NCBI GenBank assembly: GCA_910577185.1
Contig: CAJTLR010000037.1
Location: 1 to 35,642, forward strand
Length of the DNA stretch: 35,642 bases
Reading direction: 5' to 3'
DNA from: an uncultured Acetatifactor sp.
GTDB taxonomy: Bacteria; Bacillota; Clostridia; Lachnospirales; Lachnospiraceae
Shown here piece by piece: positions 1 through 6,263 of this stretch. The notes below the pieces were generated by a model. It saw only the letters and a program-made list of their open reading frames with translations, did not search any database and was not told the DNA's origin. Within the stretch, counting starts at the first letter, position 1. The number at the start of each line of letters is the position of its first letter. A program made the translations under genes and the position numbers.

Positions 1-103
1 CCTCCGATAAGGCCATGCAGTCGGCGCCCGCCGCCTCCGCTATCCACTTTGCGTACCTTTCCGTAAATCCTGTCTGGGAATTGTAGATCACGATTGTCTT
101 CAT
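1..103 (-). CDS. Flavodoxin-like protein, N-terminal fragment
   Basis: Only the first 34 codons are inside the window; the rest lies beyond position 1. The visible N-terminus reads MKTIVIYNSQTGFTERYAKW, which is the first beta strand and FMN-phosphate-binding loop of flavodoxins (a T/S-x-T-G-x-T-like loop, here NSQTGFT). Flavodoxins carry electrons through a bound FMN in the cytoplasm. The start at 103 is supported by a strong AGGAGG-type ribosome binding site at about 111-118. The gene begins 18 nt after the stop of the upstream MarR gene, and its ribosome binding site abuts that stop, so the two are probably one operon under MarR control. Whether it is a plain flavodoxin or a flavodoxin-domain protein such as a protoporphyrinogen oxidase-like enzyme cannot be told from this piece. 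Confidence 0.8.
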   Translation of the reverse strand, partial: MKTIVIYNSQTGFTERYAKWIAEAAGADCMALSE

Positions 104-121
104 CTGCCCGAACCTCCTTTT

Positions 122-637
122 TTAATCGTTTTCCATTGCAGGCTTTTTCGTTTCCTCATGGCATGTCCTCCGCTCCAGGTTCTCTATCCCGGCGTACAGC
201 CTGGACAGCAGCCGGAAAAGGGTCTCCACTTCCCCGTCCGTATACACCTCAAAGAGATACCGCAGCTCTTCCCGATACCGGGAAAAATCTTTCCGGAAAT
301 AGTCGTCCGCTTTTTCGGTGGGGCAGATGCACATGGCCCTGGTGTCGCAGGGGCTCTGGCGGAGGGTGATGAAGCCCTTTTTCTCCAGGACATCCGCCAG
401 CTTCTTGATGTTCTGCCTGGAACAGCCCAGGAGGTTCCCCGACTGGGTAAAAGTCAGAGGCTCCTGTGACTGCCTGACTATGGACAGCAGCATGAACTGT
501 TTCAGGGACAGCTCCTGTATATGGCTGTCGAACAGGGTCTGCAGCCTGTTCCCCGCGATGAACAGGGTGCTGAAGATTGCCTTGCCCTGGTCTTCCCTGG
601 TGCCTGAGAATTTTCTGGTCAAATCATCTAAATGCAT
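122..637 (-). CDS. MarR-family winged-helix transcriptional regulator
   Basis: A 171-residue cytoplasmic DNA-binding protein, a normal length for MarR. It has an N-terminal dimerisation helix (residues about 10-35), a helix-turn-helix with a recognition helix containing CSRQNIKKLADVLEKKG, and the beta-hairpin wing with the DTRA motif that typifies MarR proteins (family knowledge). The start is placed at 637 rather than at the in-frame ATG at 652, because AGGAG at 645-649 sits 7 nt before 637 and inside the longer reading. It leads the flavodoxin gene by 18 nt. Two copies of the palindrome GCAACTAGTTGC lie in its own promoter region, so autorepression is likely. The ligand is unknown; the flavodoxin partner suggests a redox or xenobiotic signal, which is inference. 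Confidence 0.9.
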   Translation of the reverse strand: MHLDDLTRKFSGTREDQGKAIFSTLFIAGNRLQTLFDSHIQELSLKQFMLLSIVRQSQEPLTFTQSGNLLGCSRQNIKKLADVLEKKGFITLRQSPCDTRAMCICPTEKADDYFRKDFSRYREELRYLFEVYTDGEVETLFRLLSRLYAGIENLERRTCHEETKKPAMEND

Positions 638-653
638 ATGGGCGCTCCTCATA

Positions 654-699
654 GGTAACTAGTTGCATATTGCATGATTGGATTATAGCAACTAGTTGC
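654..699. promoter_or_regulatory. Paired MarR operators
   Basis: The palindrome GCAACTAGTTGC (688-699) fills the spacer between the -35 and -10 boxes. A second, near-identical copy, GTAACTAGTTGC (655-666), lies just downstream of the predicted transcription start. The AACTAGTT cores are 33 bp apart, about three helical turns, so both dimers would bind the same face. This is the classic arrangement for autorepression; that MarR is the binder is inferred from position. Confidence 0.8.
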
Positions 700-710
700 C
701 AATCTGTCAA
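682..710 (-). promoter_or_regulatory. Consensus SigA promoter of the marR-flavodoxin operon
   Basis: On the minus strand, TTGACA (705-710) and TATAAT (682-687) are both perfect and are separated by exactly 17 bp. Transcription should begin near 675, giving a leader of about 40 nt before the MarR start. Confidence 0.9.
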
Positions 711-834
711 GAGAAAGCTTTGCGCCTTGTAGGGCCGCCTTCGATGTTTCCCGTGGGAAAGAATAAAATAGATCAATATCGGAAAATACTGTTTTTTGGT
801 ATACTATATAAAACGGAACGGATGAGGTGAAACA

Positions 835-1122
835 GTGAAGGACAAAGTGTATGAATACGAATCCCTGCTTTACGCGGCAGGGGAGTCAGGGGGCGCGTAT
901 GTGGTCTTCCCCTACGACATCCGGAAGGAGTTCGGCCGGGGCAGGGTGAAGGTGCACGCCACCTTCGACGGGGAGGCCTATGACGGCAGCATCGTGAACA
1001 TGGGCGTAAAGAATGAGGACGGAAGCGTCTGCTATATCATCGGCGTGCTGAAAAGCATCCGGGCGCAGATCGGGAAACAGCCGGGGGACAGCGTCCGGGT
1101 GACGGTCCGGGAACGGGAATGA
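835..1122 (+). CDS. DUF1905 domain protein
   Basis: A 95-residue protein whose entire length matches the DUF1905 pattern as I recall it: a small beta-barrel with FPYDIRKEFGRGRVKV near the N-terminus, then G-x-x-x-NMGV, and an IGVLKSIRAQIGKQPGDSV segment near the end. Members often occur alone or fused to a YdeI/OmdA-like domain; the biochemical role is not established. The start is a GTG at 835, preceded by GATGAGGTGA, which provides the ribosome binding site. It is followed 58 nt later by a DUF1801 protein, and the pair may be cotranscribed. No signal peptide or membrane segment is seen. Confidence 0.8.
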   Translation: MKDKVYEYESLLYAAGESGGAYVVFPYDIRKEFGRGRVKVHATFDGEAYDGSIVNMGVKNEDGSVCYIIGVLKSIRAQIGKQPGDSVRVTVRERE

Positions 1123-1180
1123 AGCGGGAGAGAACAGGAACGATTTAGGAGATTCGGCTGAATGGAAGGAGGAATCAGAA

Positions 1181-1591
1181 ATGTGGAAATGCCCCAAGTG
1201 CGGCCGCACTTTTCAGAGACAAGAACAGAGTCATTACTGCGGGAAAGCCCCGGATACCATTGACGAATATATCGCTGCCCAGCCGGAGGAGGCGAGACCG
1301 TATCTGAACCAGGTGAGGGATGCCATACGCGCCGCCCTGCCGGATGCCCAGGAGCGGCTTTCCTGGAGCATGCCGACTTTCTGGAAGAAGCACAATATCA
1401 TCCATTTTGCGGGATTCAAGAAGCATGTGGGCCTGTATCCGGGACCGGAGGCCGTCCAGGCGTTCGCAGCGCGGCTGGAGGGATACAAGACCAGCAAAGG
1501 GACCATACAGATTCCCTACGGCAAGCCCCTTCCGGCGGAGCTCATCGCCGATATCGCCAGGTGGTGCTATGAGACGGGGAATCATCCATAA
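1181..1591 (+). CDS. DUF1801 (YdhG-like) protein with N-terminal zinc-ribbon-like motif
   Basis: A 136-residue protein. Residues 1-20 hold C-P-K-C and then H-Y-C, a short putative metal-binding knuckle. Residues about 25-130 match the DUF1801/YdhG fold, with the typical signatures LSWSMPTFW, HFAGFKKHVGLYP and GTIQIPYGKPLP. The family is related to YjbR/CyaY-like folds and some members have been proposed as iron chaperones; no specific reaction can be assigned here. The ribosome binding site AAGGAGG lies about 10 nt before the ATG. It sits just downstream of the DUF1905 gene, and both are small cytoplasmic proteins. Confidence 0.8.
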   Translation: MWKCPKCGRTFQRQEQSHYCGKAPDTIDEYIAAQPEEARPYLNQVRDAIRAALPDAQERLSWSMPTFWKKHNIIHFAGFKKHVGLYPGPEAVQAFAARLEGYKTSKGTIQIPYGKPLPAELIADIARWCYETGNHP

Positions 1592-1620
1592 AATGTCATG
1601 CAGCATATACTATTTTGTGC

Positions 1621-1629
1621 TGGTATAAT
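1621..1629 (+). promoter_or_regulatory. Extended -10 promoter for the ATPase gene
   Basis: TGGTATAAT forms a perfect TATAAT preceded by a TGn extension. No good -35 lies 17 bp upstream. Transcription would start near 1636, giving a leader of about 55 nt that is very A/T rich. The in-frame ATG at 1598 lies upstream of this and is therefore not favoured. Confidence 0.55.
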
Positions 1630-1690
1630 GGGAACTGCAATGTGGTTTCAAAAAAATAAAAAAATTTATTTTTTGAAAGCGGGCGATTAT

Positions 1691-2905
1691 ATGAAGACAA
1701 TAACAAGAACAAAGTATCTGAATAGGATAATTGACTTGAACCAGACTCCTGATATTAAAATCATCACAGGCATTCGTCGTTCGGGAAAGTCAAAATTGAT
1801 GCAGGCATATATTGAGTACCTGAAAAATCATTATGAAAACATCAATATTATCTTTATTGACTTTATGGATCTGATACATGAAGAAATCAGAGAGTATCAT
1901 GCACTTCATGCTTACGTAGAGGAACATTTTCAAGAGGAAAAAGCAAATTACCTTTTTGTGGATGAAGTTCAAATGTGTCCAAAATTTGAATTGGCAATCA
2001 ACAGTCTTTATTCCAAAGGAAAATATGATATTTATATTACGGGTTCCAATGCTTTTTTATTAAGTGCCGATCTGGCAACTCTTTTTACCGGACGTTATAT
2101 CGGGATTCATGTGTTTCCATTCAGTTTTCAGGAATACTGTCAGTATTATGAGGAGACCGGCGATAAGGAAAAACTTTTTGACGAGTATTCCATAAAGGGA
2201 GGACTGGCAGGTTCTTATGCTTACAGAACGGAAAAGGATAGAGTAAATTACATTAAGGAAGTTTATGAAACAATCGTCACGAGAGACCTTGTGCAGAAAT
2301 ATTCTTTGCCGGATACGTTGGTCCTGCAGAGACTGAGCGAATTCCTCATGGATAACATCAGCAACCTTACCTCTCCAAACAAGGTCAGTCAGCTGCTGAC
2401 AACGGATAAGACAACAACGAATCATGTAACAGTCGGCAGATATATTAAATATTTGTGCAATGCCTTTGTTTTTTATGACATAAAGCGTTATGATATCCGC
2501 GGAAAGAAGTATTTGGAGAGTTCTGAAAAATTCTATTTGTGCGATACAGGTATCCGATATGCGATTTTAGGAAGCAGGAATATGGACTACGGCAGGGTAT
2601 ATGAGAATATGGTCTGTATTGAACTGCTCCGCCGGGGATATGATGTGTATGTCGGAAAATTGTATCAGAAGGAAATTGATTTTGTAGCGCAAAAAGGGAA
2701 CGAGAGAATCTATATCCAGGTCAGTGACAGTATTTCGGATCAGAATACTCTTGAAAGAGAATGTCTGCCATTACTGCAAATCCGGGATGCTTATCCTAAA
2801 AAAGTCATTGCCAGAACCAGGCACCCGAAATATGGTTATGAGGGTATTGGGATTTACAATCTAGTTGATTGGCTATTGCAGGAAGAGGAAAATGGTGCGC
2901 AATAA
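1691..2905 (+). CDS. AAA ATPase with DUF4143-type C-terminal domain
   Basis: A 404-residue protein. The P-loop GIRRSGKS lies at residues 27-34 and the Walker B YLFVDE at 87-92, followed by the sensor-like YITGSNAFLLS; this is the ATPase domain of the family annotated as ATP-binding protein/DUF4143. The C-terminal third has the family's YENMVCIELLRRGYDVYVG followed by a KEIDFVAQ...YIQV pattern, resembling the PD-(D/E)XK nuclease core, although activity is unproven. The cellular role of this very common bacterial family is not known. Base composition is clearly A/T richer than the flanking genes, which suggests acquisition. The start at 1691 fits the homologous N-terminus and the promoter at 1621; the ribosome binding site is weak. 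It stands alone, without a recognisable toxin or antitoxin partner. Confidence 0.85.
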   Translation: MKTITRTKYLNRIIDLNQTPDIKIITGIRRSGKSKLMQAYIEYLKNHYENINIIFIDFMDLIHEEIREYHALHAYVEEHFQEEKANYLFVDEVQMCPKFELAINSLYSKGKYDIYITGSNAFLLSADLATLFTGRYIGIHVFPFSFQEYCQYYEETGDKEKLFDEYSIKGGLAGSYAYRTEKDRVNYIKEVYETIVTRDLVQKYSLPDTLVLQRLSEFLMDNISNLTSPNKVSQLLTTDKTTTNHVTVGRYIKYLCNAFVFYDIKRYDIRGKKYLESSEKFYLCDTGIRYAILGSRNMDYGRVYENMVCIELLRRGYDVYVGKLYQKEIDFVAQKGNERIYIQVSDSISDQNTLERECLPLLQIRDAYPKKVIARTRHPKYGYEGIGIYNLVDWLLQEEENGAQ

Positions 2906-2955
2906 ACATAGTCAAGGGAACAGCTGATATGGAATGGTGCAGGCTCCCGGGTATT

Positions 2956-2984
2956 TTGACAAAATAACATTTGGGCGGTATAAT
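2956..2984 (+). promoter_or_regulatory. Consensus SigA promoter of the 477-residue membrane protein gene
   Basis: TTGACA at 2956-2961 and TATAAT at 2979-2984 are both perfect with a 17-bp spacer. Transcription should start near 2991. This excludes the longer reading that begins at 2934 and supports the start at 3021. Confidence 0.9.
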
Positions 2985-3020
2985 AGCCATCAGACATTGG
3001 GACGAATGGAGGGCAGGCGT

Positions 3021-4454
3021 ATGCAGATAGGAAAGCAGGGCAAAGAGGGCGGCGAAAGTTATACAAAATATGCGCTGGCGGCATTTTTGGGAATGGCTGT
3101 TTTTGTTATCGTTTACAAATATGCGCTGAACCAGGTGGGGAGCCAGGAGTTAAATGATATTCAGGAACATGCCAGATATGCCCAGGATATTTACCTGGAC
3201 AGAATGTGGAACGCCTGGCGCAAAATTCCGTATCTGCTGTGGCATCTGTGTGTCAAGGGCAGTATAAAGTTTCTGGTGATGCCGCCCATGGAGGCTGTGG
3301 CATTTGTGTGCGGCGGCTTTGCGCTGCTGAACTATTTTGTCATGTTTTTTCTGGCAGACCGGACAGTGGCCGGACTTAACGGGCGGGACGGGGGAATCCT
3401 GGCGGCAGGGGCAGCCGGAATGCTGAGCCTGGTACAGCCCATGTATATGTACTGGTTCAATCCGTATCAGTACGAAGGACAGTTTTCCATCAATCCGATT
3501 TTCAATCCCACACATACGGCGGTGAAACCTTTCGGCCTGCTGTGCTTTATGCTGGCCGCAGACCTGATCCGCAGGTACCGGGGGAAGGAAAAACTTTATT
3601 TTACGGGTATCGGGAGCGACAGGGTGCTTTACGTACTTTTCTCCGTATGCCTGCTTTTTTCCGCGTTTGCCAAACCTACTTTCATGTATATGCTGCTTCC
3701 GGCGGGGGCGCTGTACCTTCTGGGAGATCTGGCGGGGGCGCTGTGGCGCGGGTCCGGCAGGGAAGGGCCCTGGACAGAAATAAAAAAACATCTGCCGGGG
3801 AAGGCATTTCTGTCCGGTAGGAAAGCAGGCATGGGTTCCGGGCAGGAAAGTGTCCGGGCAGAATCGGGAGGGAAGCACAGGGCAGGACAGCCGGAAGGGA
3901 AGGAGAAGGCGCAGCACAGAGGAGAAGTCCGGGAGGTATGGGGCTTTATGTGGAGGATAGGCTGTGCATCCATTCCTGCCATGCTGTACCTGCTGCTGGA
4001 ATATGCGGCTTTTTATTTTCTTGGGGGGACGGATCCGGATTCCCATGTGGCGGTTTACCCGTTTTTGACGGCCTGGCACAGTGTTTCCCCCAGTATTCCG
4101 AAATCCCTGGTGCTGTCCATGGCTTTTCCCTTCTGGATGTGCCTGACAAACTGGAAATATTTTTGGAATTCCGTGGAGGGAAAACTGTGTCTGCTGGGAT
4201 ATGCGGTGGGGACACTTGAGTTTTGCTTTTTTGTGGAGACGGGGAGCAGGCTCTGGCATCTGAATTTTGCCTGGTGCATGATGTCGGGAATGCTTCTGAT
4301 ATGGGTGATGGCAGCTGCCAGGCTGGTTCACATTACCATTGCCCCCGGCCCCGGGAGATGGGGCAGGGCGGAGGTTGCGGCAGGCTGGATGCTGCTGTCG
4401 CTCCATTTTTTCAGCGGACTGTATTATATCAGTCCCTATCAGTATCTTATCTGA
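3021..4454 (+). CDS. Multi-pass membrane protein of unknown function, possibly GT-C-like
   Basis: I do not recognise this 477-residue protein as a named family. It has about ten hydrophobic segments (the first at about residues 16-37, then dense clusters throughout). A soluble, Gly/Lys/Glu/Arg-rich low-complexity stretch at about residues 250-310 interrupts the membrane part. The layout, with charged and aromatic loops such as YWFNPYQYEGQFS after the third segment, recalls GT-C glycosyltransferases or polysaccharide polymerases, but no catalytic motif is certain. The start is chosen from GGAGGG at 3008-3013, 7 nt before the ATG, and from the upstream consensus promoter. It converges on the acyltransferase gene and their ends overlap by 8 bp. 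A role in envelope polysaccharide is inference from that neighbour. Confidence 0.7.
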   Translation: MQIGKQGKEGGESYTKYALAAFLGMAVFVIVYKYALNQVGSQELNDIQEHARYAQDIYLDRMWNAWRKIPYLLWHLCVKGSIKFLVMPPMEAVAFVCGGFALLNYFVMFFLADRTVAGLNGRDGGILAAGAAGMLSLVQPMYMYWFNPYQYEGQFSINPIFNPTHTAVKPFGLLCFMLAADLIRRYRGKEKLYFTGIGSDRVLYVLFSVCLLFSAFAKPTFMYMLLPAGALYLLGDLAGALWRGSGREGPWTEIKKHLPGKAFLSGRKAGMGSGQESVRAESGGKHRAGQPEGKEKAQHRGEVREVWGFMWRIGCASIPAMLYLLLEYAAFYFLGGTDPDSHVAVYPFLTAWHSVSPSIPKSLVLSMAFPFWMCLTNWKYFWNSVEGKLCLLGYAVGTLEFCFFVETGSRLWHLNFAWCMMSGMLLIWVMAAARLVHITIAPGPGRWGRAEVAAGWMLLSLHFFSGLYYISPYQYLI

Positions 4455-5706
4455 GAAGCAGGGACCGCAGCCATGCGGAAAAACGTTTTTCTATCAGCGC
4501 CCAGCTGATGAAAGCGCAGAAGATGCTGACTGCCACAGCCACGGCGGCGCCCAGAAGGGCCCGGGGGGTACAGGCCGAGAAATCAAAGACTGCCCGGTCC
4601 AGAAGCATGACAGGATAGTAATGAACCAGGTAGAGTGAAAAGCTGATATTGCCAAGCCAGACCAGAAGGCCTGGCTTTTTTGTGTGCACGCGGGTGCATA
4701 AGGAAAATGGTTGCTGACGCAACATGCACCCGGCGGGTCGGGGAGTGGAGAAGAGCGTTCCCCTGCTTGATTGCGCAGGGGCGCGTGAGGAAATCAGCGG
4801 CAAAAGCTGCACGCGCCCTGCGCGGCGGGTAGGAGAAGATGAATCTTCCCTGCTGGATTGCGGCGCAGACCGTTCCGGGCATGAGGGGGAAATATCCGCG
4901 TCTGCCCCGGAAAAAAACAGGCCGGTCAGAAAGGCGCACAGCACAATGAGAAAGGCGGGAATTCCCCACACAAGAGGTCTGCGGAATCCCAGAATATTGA
5001 CGGTCTGCTTGGTGAGGGCCAGGACAGGGAAGCCGACGGCGAGAAGGGGAATGGTAAAACAGAGGCAGAATCGGGACAGCTTCCGGCTGCGGTACAGGCC
5101 CCGGGCCGCTCCGTAACAGATCATGCCCAAAAGAAACTCCAGCATCACAGGATTCCCGTAAAAGGCCAGGAAAGCGGGAGGAGAGGGAAGAAGCCGGGCC
5201 GCGGCAACAAATGCCAGCAGGAAGAGGCCGCAGTAAAGTCCCCGGTATTTATGGCTGATGCGCATGGCAATGGCAAACAGGAAATAGAAGAATATTTCAC
5301 AGTTTACCGTCCAGCCGATGCGCATCAAAGGCTGCAGTACGCCGCCGCCGATGTCGAAAGGAAGGAAGAGGAAACTTTTCAGAAGAAATACGGGATTTGC
5401 CCGGGTCTGTTCGAACATCCGGGGGAACAGCAGCAGGAGCAGAAAGGTTCCCAGGGTCATAAGGTAGTAAAGGGGCAGAATCCTTATCAGCCTTTTTCGC
5501 AGAAAAAAACGGCTGTCCGAATGGGTGGAGAACAGGATCATAAACCCGCTGATACAAAAAAAGATATCTACGCCGAAAGCGCCGCAGTTCAGAAAACGAA
5601 TGTGCTCCAGCAGGATAAAAAGCGCCGTGATGCCCCGCAGCGCCTGGATGCTGTCAAAATGCATCTGATGAAAATCGTCCAGGGGTTTTGTGCCGGATTG
5701 TGCCAT
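4447..5706 (-). CDS. Acyltransferase family 3 membrane protein with a repeat-bearing insertion
   Basis: A 419-residue integral membrane acyltransferase (OafA/NodX-like family 3), which typically O-acetylates extracellular polysaccharide. Visible family features are SIQALRGITALFILLEH (His35 is the likely catalytic residue), GVDIFFCISGF, the basic RKRLIRILPLYYL loop, and the C-terminal WLGNISFSLYLVHY near residue 350. Between the last helices, residues about 266-345 form an insertion rich in Ser, Arg and Pro that holds two imperfect copies of a roughly 30-residue unit (281-308 and 309-339). The start at 5706 has GGGAG 8 nt upstream; the longer in-frame ATG at 5805 lies before the predicted transcription start. 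It overlaps the convergent membrane protein gene by 8 bp. Confidence 0.85.
   Translation of the reverse strand: MAQSGTKPLDDFHQMHFDSIQALRGITALFILLEHIRFLNCGAFGVDIFFCISGFMILFSTHSDSRFFLRKRLIRILPLYYLMTLGTFLLLLLFPRMFEQTRANPVFLLKSFLFLPFDIGGGVLQPLMRIGWTVNCEIFFYFLFAIAMRISHKYRGLYCGLFLLAFVAAARLLPSPPAFLAFYGNPVMLEFLLGMICYGAARGLYRSRKLSRFCLCFTIPLLAVGFPVLALTKQTVNILGFRRPLVWGIPAFLIVLCAFLTGLFFSGADADISPSCPERSAPQSSREDSSSPTRRAGRVQLLPLISSRAPAQSSRGTLFSTPRPAGCMLRQQPFSLCTRVHTKKPGLLVWLGNISFSLYLVHYYPVMLLDRAVFDFSACTPRALLGAAVAVAVSIFCAFISWALIEKRFSAWLRSLLLR
4690..4866 (-). repeat. In-frame tandem repeat inside the acyltransferase gene
   Basis: Two adjacent imperfect copies (4783-4866, 28 codons; 4690-4782, 31 codons). Shared peptide landmarks are APxQSSR at the start, then TRRAG/PRPAG, and an LxxR ending. 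In DNA, the phrases CGGCGGGT and CCCTGCTxGATTGCG recur. A hairpin (GGGTGCAT with ATGCACCC) lies at one edge. Confidence 0.7.
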
Positions 5707-5795
5707 AATGTCTCTCCCGTCCCAGGATACCTTCCGTGGACAGGCGTGTGTGCCTCTGGCCGCGGAGGATATGCTGTCATAAATGAATTTTTTTA

Positions 5796-5824
5796 ATCTT
5801 ACCATTAATTTCCGGGTTTGTCGA
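5796..5824 (-). promoter_or_regulatory. Promoter of the acyltransferase gene
   Basis: On the minus strand, TCGACA (5819-5824), 17 bp, then TAAGAT (5796-5801) preceded by TGG (extended -10). The predicted start of transcription is near 5789, leaving a leader of about 80 nt before the ATG at 5706. Confidence 0.6.
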
Positions 5825-5860
5825 GCAGACAGGTTATTTTAGATTTCGCGCAACTTTTCC

Positions 5861-5889
5861 TTGCGATAAATGCCATTACATAATAAAAT
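5861..5889 (+). promoter_or_regulatory. Promoter of the ABC exporter gene
   Basis: TTGCGA (5861-5866), 17 bp, TAAAAT (5884-5889). It gives an unusually long leader of about 365 nt before the ATG at 6264, which is mostly the tandem repeat described at 6023-6219. Confidence 0.6.
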
Positions 5890-6022
5890 AATATTAGAAG
5901 CAAAAGGTCATGCCTGCATGTGGATACATGATTCCGGGACCGTGGTATGACTGGGGTCAAAATACTTTCTGACCTTACCTCATAAAATGGAATTAAGAAA
6001 CTGGTTTGGGGGAAAGGGAAGC

Positions 6023-6219
6023 AGAAGAGGGACGGAGAATCTTGTGTCTGCCGGGGAGGACCCGGAAGCGGGACAGAAAAGGGAAAAGGTACCCGGAAGA
6101 GGGACGAGGAATCCGGTGTCTGCGGGGCAGAAGCGGGACAGAAAAGGGAAAGGTACCCGGAAGAGGGACGGAGAATCTTGTGTCTGCCGGGGAGAACCAG
6201 AAGCGGGACAGAAAAACGG
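6023..6219 (+). repeat. Three tandem copies of a 60-72 bp unit in the exporter leader
   Basis: The units run approximately 6023-6094, 6095-6158 and 6159-6219. Each contains GAAGAGGGACGGAGAATC, a TGTCTGC core, AAGCGGGACAGAAAAGGG and (in the first two) GGTACCCG. The copies differ by small deletions. Open frames crossing it on both strands are low-complexity by-products of the repeat. The remaining 5890-6022 stretch holds nothing I recognise apart from a weak GGTCA/TGACC hairpin near 5955-5976. Confidence 0.85.
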
Positions 6220-6263
6220 AATCAGGATAAGAAGGGCCGGAAGAAGGAAGGCGGGAGGATAAA

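Noticed and set aside
3150..4406. 418-residue minus-strand frame opposite the membrane protein
   Set aside because: The plus-strand frame has a consensus promoter, a ribosome binding site and membrane helices; the antisense product is His/Gln/Pro-rich noise.
5987..6262. 91-residue frame upstream of the ABC exporter
   Set aside because: It is a translation of the tandem repeat in the leader; other frames on both strands are equally open and none has conserved features.
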